A DNA stretch of 42,692 bases from Bacillota bacterium (GCA_022793795.1 JAAWDM010000036.1:1-42692); one strand, 5' to 3'. Shown: positions 26,448 to 35,663, numbered from the stretch's first letter. Made by a program: numbers and translations. The notes: generated by a model from the sequence alone, not told the origin.

Positions 26448-28588
26448 ACGTTAATACCTTGTCTGTTGTCTTTCATAAACTTCGCAGCCATAATCGCAAA
26501 AATTATATACTCTATGTATGTTGTAACTTTACTTCTTTGCTGCTGATTACAGCCTACAGCGGTATTCTCTTTTCACCCACCGTCCTTTCCATCTTTCCGG
26601 AAGGCGGCGACAGTAGGAAGCAAATCGATATGATCTTCGTCATGGCTTTGATTGGCTGCCTGGTATTCACCATCTATGCCGCTGGACTGTTTTATCGGAT
26701 GAAATCCAAAGAACTGGGCGTTATGATGCTCCTAGGGGCTTCTAAACAGAAACTGATAAAAACCCTCTCTGGAGAAGTTTTTATTCTCAGCCTGGTTTCT
26801 TCTCTCGCAGGGACTGTGCTGGGACTTCCTCTGGCCTGGCTCCTCTGGGGGCTGTTTCGTCTGCTCCTGGTTGATGGGCCGGAGATGGCGCTTCATTTCG
26901 ACTTTTCCTGCTTACTGGTATCCGCCTTATCCATGTGCATCGTAATCTTCTTTGCATGTGCCATCGGCCTTTTCTATCTGAGAAAAGTCAATTTAATGGA
27001 CGTGGTCAATACAGAGCATAAAAACGAGCCGCTTCGTGGTGTAAAAAAATGGTTCGGTTGGGTTGGCCTCCTCCTTCTCTTCTCTGGCGCTATCTTGGGA
27101 TATTATTCCTCTTCCATTTATATGAGCCTCTTTCAGTCTTACTCACCGGCCTGGCTGAATGTAACCTATGCGCCAGTCTTTATCGGTCTCTATCTCTTTC
27201 TTCTTCATGTGGTTGTAAACGGCTTGGGCGTTGGTCGCAAAAATAACTATAAAGGGCTGATTGCACGCAGTATGATGAAATTTCAAGGTAGACAGACCGT
27301 AAACAACATGATGGTCGTCACCGTACTGATTACCGGCGGTCTTTTTGCTGCATTTTACACTCCTATGCTTGGAACTGGCCATATGATGCGTACAGAGGCC
27401 CGGGCCTTCGATTACGGTTTTCACTATCCTTATGCATTGGAGCAGACTGTCCCTTCCCAAGCAGAAATCGACTCCATGGCCCAAGATGCAGGAACTTCTG
27501 GTATCGCAGATTGGACAAATATAGAGGTTTCAACCCTGGGCGCTGCTGGTTATAGGGAGGTCCAAGATGAGGGCGGTAAATTTCATGTAGAATACCTTCC
27601 CATTGTCGGTGGAAGCCGTTTTCTTTCAGAATCTGCTTTTAAAGCCTTCTCAGACACAGAGTGTAACGTGCCCAAGGGTCAATATTATGCTATCAACCAA
27701 GTGGGTTATAAAAACTCCTTCCGTTTAAACAATGGAGCTGACATGATCACCAATATGACTACCCGTGAAGAAATCCCCGTCACCTTTGGCGGTTATTTAG
27801 GTGACGATATTCTTGGGGATCGAGGTTACTATGTTTTAAACGATGAAGATTACAAAAAAATTACCCAGGGGATTTCAGAAGAGTGGAAAGAGCATATGGT
27901 GTTTTTCAATACTGCAGGTCAAGACAATTACACCTTTGCCCGCAACTTCTTTGACGACTTGGTGGATAGGTTCGCCGCTTCTCCCCAGGCCGAAAACTAT
28001 ATGATCAGTTCAGAATACGATAAGGTCGAAGAAATTGTAGCAAATGAAAACGGCCAAATCTATGATGGCGACACCTTGGAGGATTCGGGCACCCTATCGT
28101 CTGAACAGAGGGATTCCAATGGTTTTCGTCTCTATTGGGACTATATGCCTCAGAGCAAAACCTTGGATTCCCACGAGTTTCTAAAGATAATGGCCGTATT
28201 TCTCGTGGCTTTCATCTTCGTGGCTCTTATCTGCCTGGCGGTGGCCATGATGATCTGTTATACCCGTTCCATCACCATTGCCATTAATAATCGGTATGTA
28301 TTCGATGACTTGAAAAGACTGGGCGCCTCTCCTGCTTTTCTTAGGAAAGAGGTTAAACGGCAAGTATCCAAAGTCTTTGCTGTTCCAGCTACAGTGGGAT
28401 GCATGGCCATGTACTTCCTCTATGGTCTGGTTATGTACGCTAATGACAGCTATTTCTCTGTCGATGAAATTTGGGGAATGATAGTCTGTTTAGCCGTAGT
28501 CCTGGCTGTAGCAGCCCTTATCTATCTGGTCTACCGCATCACCATAAGGCAGATGGAAGAAAAACTGGAAATTGAAAGACGCCCTTAA
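26444..28588 (+). CDS. FtsX-family ABC permease, BceB type
   Basis: A 714-residue permease with about ten membrane helices. Seven hydrophobic segments lie within about the first 310 residues, then a large extracellular domain (about 320-575), then three helices at the C-terminus. This is the BceB arrangement, in which the big external loop recognises bacitracin-like or lantibiotic peptides. AGGAGG lies in the end of the ATPase gene. BceAB modules usually come with OmpR-type BceRS; here the neighbouring two-component system is LytTR/GHKL. The stop codon overlaps that of the convergent Mur ligase gene. Confidence 0.9.
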   Translation: MNVNTLSVVFHKLRSHNRKNYILYVCCNFTSLLLITAYSGILFSPTVLSIFPEGGDSRKQIDMIFVMALIGCLVFTIYAAGLFYRMKSKELGVMMLLGASKQKLIKTLSGEVFILSLVSSLAGTVLGLPLAWLLWGLFRLLLVDGPEMALHFDFSCLLVSALSMCIVIFFACAIGLFYLRKVNLMDVVNTEHKNEPLRGVKKWFGWVGLLLLFSGAILGYYSSSIYMSLFQSYSPAWLNVTYAPVFIGLYLFLLHVVVNGLGVGRKNNYKGLIARSMMKFQGRQTVNNMMVVTVLITGGLFAAFYTPMLGTGHMMRTEARAFDYGFHYPYALEQTVPSQAEIDSMAQDAGTSGIADWTNIEVSTLGAAGYREVQDEGGKFHVEYLPIVGGSRFLSESAFKAFSDTECNVPKGQYYAINQVGYKNSFRLNNGADMITNMTTREEIPVTFGGYLGDDILGDRGYYVLNDEDYKKITQGISEEWKEHMVFFNTAGQDNYTFARNFFDDLVDRFAASPQAENYMISSEYDKVEEIVANENGQIYDGDTLEDSGTLSSEQRDSNGFRLYWDYMPQSKTLDSHEFLKIMAVFLVAFIFVALICLAVAMMICYTRSITIAINNRYVFDDLKRLGASPAFLRKEVKRQVSKVFAVPATVGCMAMYFLYGLVMYANDSYFSVDEIWGMIVCLAVVLAVAALIYLVYRITIRQMEEKLEIERRP

Positions 28589-28597
28589 TGGGCGTCT
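28577..28597. terminator. Hairpin spanning two convergent stop codons
   Basis: AGACGCCC (28577-28584) pairs perfectly with GGGCGTCT (28590-28597) around TTAAT, which contains the stop codons of both the permease (plus) and the Mur ligase (minus). Minus-strand flank TTTCAATTT is weakly T-rich, the plus flank is not. Confidence 0.6.
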
Positions 28598-30102
28598 ATA
28601 TATGCCTGAACCCTTTCCCCATCGGTGGGAAGTTCTATATAGGTCAGACCTCGTTTTTGATAGCCATCAGCGCCGTTTCCTGCAATAACCATAACCCAGT
28701 TATCGTCAATCATTTCACAGGCTGCTGCAATAGCTTCCCCTCTATCTAAAATTGTGGTCACTGGCTTGTCTTGATCCAGATGTTCCTTAATCTGATTGCA
28801 GATTTCATTGACATCTTCTGTCCCTGGATCCTGTTCTGTCAACACGATACTGTCTGCATATCGATTGGCAAGTTCTCCCAAATCCTTTCTCCGGTTATAT
28901 GCCTTATTTCCATGACATCCGAATACCAACATGATTTTCCGTCCTGGATACAGAGTTTTCACGTTTTCAAACAAGGTTTCATAACTCAACTTATTGTGGG
29001 CGTAATCCACAATAACGTCCACATGCTTGTTCTTCATCTGATACAGTTCCATTCGCCCTGCCACCTTCACATGGGCAAGTCCATTTTTAATATTCTCAAA
29101 TGGCACGCCTAAAGCTCTGGTAATGGCAATGGCCGCCAAAGCGTTGCTAGCATTATAATATCCGCCGATGCTGACCAGAATCTCCTCTGTGCCCCCTTCC
29201 CAGTCTACCTGAAAGGTTAAATTGCTTGGGGTGGATTCCACATCATATCCATAATAATCCGCCCCCTTTTCCCTACCAAAGGTGACCACCTTGCCACAGG
29301 ATTTTTCGGCTTCATAGAGAACTCTATCCAGATATTTTTCATCCATCTCCATGTTGATACATGCGATACGGCTTTGAGAGAATATTTTTAACTTAGAACT
29401 GAAATAATCTTCAATATCAGGATGCTCTCTATCAGAGATATGATCTTCGGAAATATTTAAAAATCCAGCTACCTCATACTCCAATGCTGCTGTTCTCTCA
29501 TATTTTAGAGCTTGGGAAGAGGTCTCCATGACCAGATACTCGCAGCCGTTTTTTACACAGCTTGCCAGATGGCGATGTAATTCAATGGTCTCTGGAGTCG
29601 TCATCTTCTTGGCTTTCACCTTGCGCTCTCCATCATAGGTATAAATCCCAGACAGGAATCCGATTTCCTTTTTTCTCAGGGACTTGCAGTAGTCGTCCAT
29701 GATAGCCTTCACAAAAGTGGCTGTGGTGGACTTTCCCTTGGTACCGGTAATACCGATCATCTTCAACTTTTCGTTCCATATCTCATCAAAAAAGAAAGCG
29801 CTTATAACTGACATGGCCTTTCGCATATTGGTAACCAAAATATAGTTTTCCGATTGGCCGACTCGTTTTTCTGCCATATAAGAGACAGCGCCTTTCTCCA
29901 GTGCATCATCCAAATACTGAGCCTTAAAATTCAATCCCTTGCAGATAAACAGGGTTCCCTCTTTCACATCCAGAGAGTTATGGGAGATGTATTGAATTTC
30001 CCTTTCCAAAGCCCTTTCATCGGTTATCGTCGCCTCAAGCAGCAGTCCATACCTTCTCAATAAATCTATGTAATTTTCCAACTTCTTGTAAGTTATGCTC
30101 AT
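28585..30102 (-). CDS. MurE-like Mur ligase, divergent specificity loop
   Basis: A 505-residue Mur ligase (UDP-MurNAc-peptide amino-acid adding type). The ATP loop is GITGTKGKSTT, with the carbamylated-lysine region and EYLVMETSSQALKYER; FNISEDHISDREHP-like and DYAHNKLSYETLFENVK follow. The DNPR motif that marks meso-diaminopimelate-adding MurE is absent; here it reads EQDPGTED (about 423-430), so a lysine or other amino acid, or a non-canonical substrate, is possible. The ATG at 30102 follows AGGTGG at five bases. It stands alone, away from the other cell-wall genes. Confidence 0.85.
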   Translation of the reverse strand: MSITYKKLENYIDLLRRYGLLLEATITDERALEREIQYISHNSLDVKEGTLFICKGLNFKAQYLDDALEKGAVSYMAEKRVGQSENYILVTNMRKAMSVISAFFFDEIWNEKLKMIGITGTKGKSTTATFVKAIMDDYCKSLRKKEIGFLSGIYTYDGERKVKAKKMTTPETIELHRHLASCVKNGCEYLVMETSSQALKYERTAALEYEVAGFLNISEDHISDREHPDIEDYFSSKLKIFSQSRIACINMEMDEKYLDRVLYEAEKSCGKVVTFGREKGADYYGYDVESTPSNLTFQVDWEGGTEEILVSIGGYYNASNALAAIAITRALGVPFENIKNGLAHVKVAGRMELYQMKNKHVDVIVDYAHNKLSYETLFENVKTLYPGRKIMLVFGCHGNKAYNRRKDLGELANRYADSIVLTEQDPGTEDVNEICNQIKEHLDQDKPVTTILDRGEAIAAACEMIDDNWVMVIAGNGADGYQKRGLTYIELPTDGERVQAYIDAH

Positions 30103-30138
30103 ATTCCCCACCTGATTTTCTTAAATGTTTTCTTTTTT

Positions 30139-30144
30139 ATTTTA
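30139..30144 (-). promoter_or_regulatory. Possible extended -10 of the Mur ligase promoter
   Basis: TAAAAT preceded by TGG on the minus strand, about 37 bases upstream of the Mur ligase ATG. No clear -35, so this is tentative. Confidence 0.3.
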
Positions 30145-30175
30145 CCACAAAATCTTTCTGGAATACAGAATAAAT

Positions 30176-30203
30176 CAAAAAAAGGCCGCCCAAAAGCAGC
30201 CTT
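30176..30203 (-). terminator. Terminator of the P-loop protein gene
   Basis: On the minus strand AAGGCTGC pairs with GCGGCCTT (one wobble) around TTTTGG and is followed by TTTTT. It lies 37 bases after the stop at 30240. Confidence 0.85.
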
Positions 30204-30239
30204 AAATACTTGGTCATGTTGCCAATTCCATCGCACCCT

Positions 30240-31367
30240 TTATTTGATCCGTTTTAATTCTTCTATCACTTCTTCGCACTTCTTAGCAATCTGGGTAAAA
30301 TTCATATTCGGAATATACATCTCTTCCACTTCCAAATGGGTCTTTTTCGCTTTCTCTAGGCAGGATATGGTTCTGCCCAGCAGAATATCGTATTCCGTCT
30401 TGAGAGCCTCTAACAGCTGAGCGTTTTGCTCTAAAATCATGCCATTCATATAATCGCCGGCATCCATCAGGATAATATCCGGTGAAGGTACCTCCCACGG
30501 CTCTAAATCGTGATATTCATTGACAGTCACAAATGCAAGGCCTAAAGCTGGAACGATCAAATGCTCGATCTTCTCCTCTGGACACATAGCGCAATAATAG
30601 GCTTCCACATCCAGACCTCGATAAATTGCTCCCTCTGCCAAAATCTCCATAAAGCTGCGGTTTCCATAACCCACAGGAGCGCTGAACAGGTACACCCGCT
30701 TCATGCCCTGCTGTCCGCTGCCTGGCACGCCGGATAACAGAGATTCTAAATAGTGAACCACGCCGTTAGCAGTCAGTCCGCTGGCAAAGAATTTTTTAGT
30801 ACGACCAGGATGAAGGGAAATCTCATAATCTTTATATTCCCGCTCTACAATGTCTCCCACCATACGGTAAATCTCGCTAGACTCCGCCGCGCTATTGTAG
30901 ATTTCCTCCATACTTCTATAGACGCTTTTGGCTGCGCTTAAGTAATTATAGGCAATTCGATACCATTTGGAACATAGTTCGTTTAAGTCGATGATTTCTT
31001 CTTTATTGGCGCTGATTCCTTCCTCATTCCAATACTCTCCCAGATTGATAATCTTATCTACCGCTCCAGGGCTGACTGGATCAGTGGTATGAGGACTGGT
31101 ACCATCGATAATTGCGACCTTCCTGTTTTGCAGCACGATACCGTCCAGAGAGTTTTCATCTGCAGAGCAATGAAGAAAATCCACATCCTCGCCTTCGCTG
31201 ACAAAGGCCTCTCCGATACGCCGCATAAATGTGGATTTTCCTGTACCAGGACCGCCTTTGATGCAAATGATTTTATTGGCTTCCCGCTGTCCTAGGATGT
31301 ACTTATAGTAAGAATAAAACCCCAGGGGTGTGTTGTTTCCTGGGAAATATCGTCTTTCAATGGACAA
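30240..31367 (-). CDS. P-loop NTPase-like protein of the PRK06851 type, TTG start
   Basis: A 375-residue protein with Walker A GGPGTGKST (about residues 38-46) followed by FMRRIGEAF. The second half repeats the pattern in degenerate form: LFSAPVGYGNRSFMEILAEG, where the Walker lysine is replaced by arginine. Both halves continue with a similar alpha/beta segment (VDFLHCSADENSLDGIVL versus VEAYYCAMCPEEKIEHLIV), suggesting an internal duplication. I recall this architecture from uncharacterised Firmicute proteins, no function known. The start is TTG at 31367, set by AAGGAGG seven bases upstream; no suitable ATG exists. Ends at a strong terminator. Confidence 0.85.
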   Translation of the reverse strand: MSIERRYFPGNNTPLGFYSYYKYILGQREANKIICIKGGPGTGKSTFMRRIGEAFVSEGEDVDFLHCSADENSLDGIVLQNRKVAIIDGTSPHTTDPVSPGAVDKIINLGEYWNEEGISANKEEIIDLNELCSKWYRIAYNYLSAAKSVYRSMEEIYNSAAESSEIYRMVGDIVEREYKDYEISLHPGRTKKFFASGLTANGVVHYLESLLSGVPGSGQQGMKRVYLFSAPVGYGNRSFMEILAEGAIYRGLDVEAYYCAMCPEEKIEHLIVPALGLAFVTVNEYHDLEPWEVPSPDIILMDAGDYMNGMILEQNAQLLEALKTEYDILLGRTISCLEKAKKTHLEVEEMYIPNMNFTQIAKKCEEVIEELKRIK

Positions 31368-31379
31368 GGCTATACCTCC

Positions 31380-31436
31380 TTAACTAAGATACTTCATAGT
31401 ATGCAGAAGTTGGTAATTTTGAGCCTGCCCTATCAT
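31380..31436 (-). CDS. Possible 18-codon leader peptide
   Basis: A short frame MIGQAQNYQLLHTMKYLS with AAGGAA about nine bases before its ATG. Its stop codon forms the first bases of TAAGGAGG, the ribosome binding site of the P-loop gene, so translation could be coupled. Whether it is translated is unknown; a promoter element (CATACTA) may lie inside it. Confidence 0.3.
   Translation of the reverse strand: MIGQAQNYQLLHTMKYLS
31397..31403 (-). promoter_or_regulatory. Possible forespore-type -10 element
   Basis: CATACTA on the minus strand matches the SigG/SigF -10 consensus and lies about 30 bases upstream of the TTG start. No convincing -35 (TGAATA/GTATA) is seen, so confidence is low. Confidence 0.25.
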
Positions 31437-31478
31437 ATGTCTATTTCCTTCTTATTCAGTTTTCAATGGAGGATACCA

Positions 31479-34400
31479 TTATTTCAATACCTTATCAAGA
31501 GTTTTCATCAAATTATCGATATCGATAGGTTTGGCAATATGCCCATCCATACCGGAGCGAAGCGCCTCCTGTTTATCTTCTTCAAAGGCATTGGCGGTCA
31601 TAGCTAAGATTGGAATTCTAGCTAGTAATGGATCTTGTAGGCGACGGATTTCTCTGGTAGCTTCATATCCATCCATCACCGGCATCTGTACATCCATCAG
31701 CACCAACTGGTAATATCCTACATCTGAATGTTTCAACATATCCACAGCAATCTGTCCATTAGCCGCAATCTCTACATTAAATCCTGCTTCCTCTAAAATC
31801 GCCTGTGCAATCTCCTGATTTAAATCGTTATCCTCTGCTAACAGAATACGTCCAGTGCGAAGAATATTTTTAATTTCAGTCTCTCCTTCTTTATCCGTAT
31901 TCACCACCGAATGTAAACATCCACGCAGTTCGGAGAGGAACAATGGCTTACTACAAAATGCAGTGACACCGGCGGCTTTAGCTTCTTCCTCAATATCCGC
32001 CCAATCATAAGCAGTTAAAACGATAATCGGCACATCCTTTTTCATTTCCTTACGGATTCTTCGTGCCACTTCAATACCATTCATATCTGGCAGAAGCCAA
32101 TCAATAATATAAACGGAATAGAGATCGTTTCTAGTCACGGCCTGACGAGTTCTAAGAACTGCTTCCTTTCCTGATAACGTCCACTCCGCTCTAAGGCCAA
32201 TCTGCTGCAACATACAGCTAACACTGTCACAGGTATTAAAGTCATCATCCACTACCAGCGCACGAAGTCCCTTTAATTCGGGAATAGATTGAACTTCTTT
32301 CTCTCCAGCATGAATACGCAGGGTTAAATATACGATACATTCGGTGCCGACCCCTTGTTTGCTGTTAATCTCTATGGTGCCGTTCATCATATCTATGATA
32401 TTTTTGGTAATGGCCATGCCAAGGCCCGTTCCCTGAATTCCGCTGATAGTAGAATTCCGCTCCCGTTCAAACGGCTCAAAGATATGAGAAACAAACTCTT
32501 CACTCATCCCAATTCCCGTATCTTTAATATGGAATTCATAGTTAGAATATCCTTCTGGCGCGCCGCCTTTTTCTACCACCTTGATGCTGACCATGCCGCC
32601 GGTGCCTGTGTATTTCACAGCATTGCTTAGGAGATTGAGCAGCACCTGATTAAGCCTCAACCTATCGCAGCATATGTGTTCATTTTGAATATCCACTGCA
32701 TCCATAAACAGATCTAACTGTTTTGCATGAATATCGCCTTGAATGATACTTCTCAGCCCATGGAGAATATCTGGCAAACTGCATGGCTGTTCCTCTAAAT
32801 GAATCTTTCCACTTTCAATATGGCTCATATCCAAAATGTCGTTAATCAGACTGAGCAGATGATTGCCTGATGTCATAATCTTTTTCAGATACTCCTCCAC
32901 CTGCTCCTTCCTCTCAATATGAGTAAGGGCCAATGCAGTGAAGCCGATGATTGCGTTCATCGGTGTACGAATATCATGGGACATATTGGACAGGAACGTT
33001 GTCTTTGCCTTGCTGGCGCGGTTGGCCTGGGAAAGAGCTGCTTCCAGAAGAGCTTTCTTTTCCATCTCTCTTTTGGTCTCCTCGTCCATACTGCGAATAC
33101 CAAGCACAATACCACAGCTAACGTCACTCCACTCACCTGTTCGCACGGCTTTCATCTGAAAATAGCGGGTTTCTCCACAGCATGTAGTTCGATAATTGGT
33201 ATACCACATCATCTTTTCAGACAGGACTCTTTTCATTTTTTCGCAGGAAACGGCTTGACGCAGCATCTCCTTATCATCAGGATGAACACCTGCATCTATG
33301 TACTGCCCCATGCACTCTTCCAATGACAAATCTCCACTGAAAATCGGTTCCAGTATATCAAATTTACACTCATTGATTCGAAGCGTTCTGCCTATACCAG
33401 TATTTAAATCAAAGCAGCAGACCAGATTATACTCAATGCTTAGAGCATAGGTCAGTTCCATTTGCCGCTGTTCTACTTCAAGGAGTTTCTTTTCTTCACG
33501 TTGCTTTTGATCTGTACAATCCAAAAGATAACGCTGATAGAACAGTTCTCCATCCTCTTCCATCAGTTTCACATTCCCCATGACATGAAGAACTTTTCCA
33601 TCTGCATGGCGAACACTGTATTCTACACTAACACTGCTGCCTATGGTCTGCAAAGACTGAATGCTTTCCCGCAGCTTTGCCCTATCCTCCTCAAAAACAG
33701 AATCAGCTACCATATCAAAACCAGCCGCTAAAAGCTGTTCTTCGTTATCGTATCCCAAAATATTCAGGGCGGCCCGATTGATACTGATGATCTTGGAACC
33801 ATCTACAGTATGGCACATAACGCCGCAGTCTATATTGGTAAACAAGGTTTCAAGAGTCTGATTCTTCTTAATCAATTCTTGTGCGTAAGCCCGCTCTCTG
33901 GTCACATCGATGGCCACGCCTACAGTTCCCATGACGGTTCCGTCGCAGTCATAAAGAGGAGATTTATAGGTAGTAAGCAGCTTCATACCCTCTCCGGTTT
34001 GGATCACTTCTTCAGAAACCTTGGTTTCCTCAGTCTCCATAACAATACGCTCTGACTCAATGCAGGCTGGGTCATCCTGCTCCACATCCCAAATGTATGC
34101 ATGACCGCGGCCTTGTACCTGTTCCTTGGTTTTTCCTACAGTCTGACAAAAACTATCGTTTACCTTTTCATGGATTCCATTTTTATCCTTATACCAAATC
34201 AGATTAGGAACACTGTTAATGGTAGCTTCCAAATAGTGGCTGGTCTGCCAGTAATCCTTTTTCATTTTACAGGACTGCTGCCATCTCAAAAAGTGAAACG
34301 AAAGTTCCTCCTCAGACATAGGTAGACTCCAAAGGTCTGTTGCGTCAAACAGCTTCTCTCCAAGAACTGCCGCCTGTTGTTTATCTGCCAACAAAATCAA

Positions 34401-34628
34401 TTCTGCCTCTGGTTTTTTCCACTCCGTCAGCATCCTGATGGATTCTGCCTCATCCATACCTCGCAAATCTGCAAAAATAACATCAGCCTTTTTCGCCAAA
34501 CTCTCATCAGGTTTCACCCCTTCCCAAAACCCATGAGAAAAACTTTCCAAAGGCGACATTTCCTTTAGAGGCTTAAATAGTTCACTATGATGGCCGATCA
34601 AATAGAACCACAAATGACAATGATACAT
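31479..34628 (-). CDS. Soluble hybrid sensor histidine kinase with three PAS-like and two receiver domains
   Basis: A 1049-residue cytosolic kinase with no membrane helix. Residues 1-110 look like a degenerate receiver-like domain (VIFADLRGMDEAES, ELILLADKQQAAVLGE). PAS-like domains follow at about 115-245, 255-375 and 390-530. The phospho-acceptor is H551 in MSHDIRTPMNA, the ATPase domain spans about 655-770 (N box LLSNAVKYT, G box GIGMS and GTGLGMAI). Receiver 1 has D843 in IIDWLLPDMNG, receiver 2 D979 in LMDVQMPVMDG. No HPt domain is present. The ATG at 34628 follows GGGAGG; an ATG 24 codons upstream lies in a palindrome. Ligand and target unknown. Confidence 0.92.
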   Translation of the reverse strand: MYHCHLWFYLIGHHSELFKPLKEMSPLESFSHGFWEGVKPDESLAKKADVIFADLRGMDEAESIRMLTEWKKPEAELILLADKQQAAVLGEKLFDATDLWSLPMSEEELSFHFLRWQQSCKMKKDYWQTSHYLEATINSVPNLIWYKDKNGIHEKVNDSFCQTVGKTKEQVQGRGHAYIWDVEQDDPACIESERIVMETEETKVSEEVIQTGEGMKLLTTYKSPLYDCDGTVMGTVGVAIDVTRERAYAQELIKKNQTLETLFTNIDCGVMCHTVDGSKIISINRAALNILGYDNEEQLLAAGFDMVADSVFEEDRAKLRESIQSLQTIGSSVSVEYSVRHADGKVLHVMGNVKLMEEDGELFYQRYLLDCTDQKQREEKKLLEVEQRQMELTYALSIEYNLVCCFDLNTGIGRTLRINECKFDILEPIFSGDLSLEECMGQYIDAGVHPDDKEMLRQAVSCEKMKRVLSEKMMWYTNYRTTCCGETRYFQMKAVRTGEWSDVSCGIVLGIRSMDEETKREMEKKALLEAALSQANRASKAKTTFLSNMSHDIRTPMNAIIGFTALALTHIERKEQVEEYLKKIMTSGNHLLSLINDILDMSHIESGKIHLEEQPCSLPDILHGLRSIIQGDIHAKQLDLFMDAVDIQNEHICCDRLRLNQVLLNLLSNAVKYTGTGGMVSIKVVEKGGAPEGYSNYEFHIKDTGIGMSEEFVSHIFEPFERERNSTISGIQGTGLGMAITKNIIDMMNGTIEINSKQGVGTECIVYLTLRIHAGEKEVQSIPELKGLRALVVDDDFNTCDSVSCMLQQIGLRAEWTLSGKEAVLRTRQAVTRNDLYSVYIIDWLLPDMNGIEVARRIRKEMKKDVPIIVLTAYDWADIEEEAKAAGVTAFCSKPLFLSELRGCLHSVVNTDKEGETEIKNILRTGRILLAEDNDLNQEIAQAILEEAGFNVEIAANGQIAVDMLKHSDVGYYQLVLMDVQMPVMDGYEATREIRRLQDPLLARIPILAMTANAFEEDKQEALRSGMDGHIAKPIDIDNLMKTLDKVLK

Positions 34629-34670
34629 GAATATCCTCCCATAAATCGCTTCCTGAAAATGGTATCCCCC

Positions 34671-34702
34671 GATTGACAAAGTTCCACACGACTTTATCAA
34701 TC
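34671..34702. promoter_or_regulatory. 12-bp inverted repeat upstream of the hybrid kinase
   Basis: GATTGACAAAGT (34671-34682) and ACTTTATCAATC (34691-34702) pair 11 of 12 around an eight-base centre, 43 bases before the kinase ATG, with CCC/GGG extending it. No T run follows. It may be an operator or a leader stem. Confidence 0.55.
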
Positions 34703-34748
34703 AAGGGTATGATACTTGCTGCAAATGTGTCTAAAACAAAAAGATATT

Positions 34749-35513
34749 TTAAAATCTCTGTGTGTCGTCATGTTCCACAATCACCAGATTATCCTGGGCT
34801 AATTCGTAAAATACCACATCAGCCGTATAGGAATAAGCGTTGACCACCATCACCGGAATTGCAGTGAGGAATCCGACCATAACGCTAAGCAGACCGCTGG
34901 TCATTGGATCGATAATGGCCCCTAAAATGGATGCAAGGATATACCATCCGATGAAGGTGAGCTGGAGATAGAAGTACCTGCCTTTGTTACCTATCATCAA
35001 AACTTTACTGGCCTCGATGCACTGGTTGGCCGTATATTCCGGATGATCCACCATCACATAATAGGCCATACTATACCGAAGGGCTGCAATGATGCCAGGT
35101 ATGACAAACAACATACTCCAAAGAAAAATCTTTACAGATGTAATCAGCATGATGAAAAACGCTTTTCCAAACTGACTGAAACCTTCAAACAGGCTTCCAT
35201 ATTGACATTGCTTCCTTCGGAAGAAAGATAACATAAACATGGAAAATCCATAGGACAGTGGCCCTCCTATCAAAAAAGAATAAAATGCACCGCCATAGCC
35301 AACAGTTTCTACCATATACTGCCCAGTATATGGGTCTGCGAAAGGCAACCGTATTGTAGTGTTAAAAAACTGGTTTAAAATCTGCGGCACGAAAGACCCG
35401 ATTACATAATACAGGATGGCAAATACCACAATCTGTTTCCAATACCCATTTAAGGCTGCTCTGGCCACCTCACGGATTTTACTTGCAGATTGTATCACGA
35501 TATGATTTTCCAT
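34749..35513 (-). CDS. DUF975 family membrane protein
   Basis: A 254-residue membrane protein with about six hydrophobic segments. The N-terminal IREVARAALNGYWKQIVVFAILY and the central MFVIPGIIAALRYSMAYYVMVDHPEYTANQCIEASKVLMIGNKGRYF are diagnostic of DUF975 (related to glycerophosphoryl-phosphodiesterase-associated GYF-like membrane domains). Function unknown. The ATG at 35513 follows AAGGAG at six bases; the upstream in-frame ATG at 35576 would add 21 polar residues. Divergent from the thiamine transporter. Confidence 0.88.
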   Translation of the reverse strand: MENHIVIQSASKIREVARAALNGYWKQIVVFAILYYVIGSFVPQILNQFFNTTIRLPFADPYTGQYMVETVGYGGAFYSFLIGGPLSYGFSMFMLSFFRRKQCQYGSLFEGFSQFGKAFFIMLITSVKIFLWSMLFVIPGIIAALRYSMAYYVMVDHPEYTANQCIEASKVLMIGNKGRYFYLQLTFIGWYILASILGAIIDPMTSGLLSVMVGFLTAIPVMVVNAYSYTADVVFYELAQDNLVIVEHDDTQRF

Positions 35514-35630
35514 AAAACGCTCCTTCTTCCCCACCGCAGCCTTTTCGCCCAGTAGAGGAAATCTATTTTTATTCAAAATATTTAACTATATTATTATACA
35601 TAAAAACGCCTAACATTGCAAGTTTCAGAC

Positions 35631-35659
35631 TTGACAAAAACTGTCGAAAAAGATAATAT
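35631..35659 (+). promoter_or_regulatory. Sigma-A promoter of the TPP riboswitch-thiT unit
   Basis: Perfect TTGACA (35631-35636), 17-base spacer and TAATAT (35654-35659). The riboswitch begins within a few bases of the predicted start. Confidence 0.85.
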
Positions 35660-35663
35660 AGAC

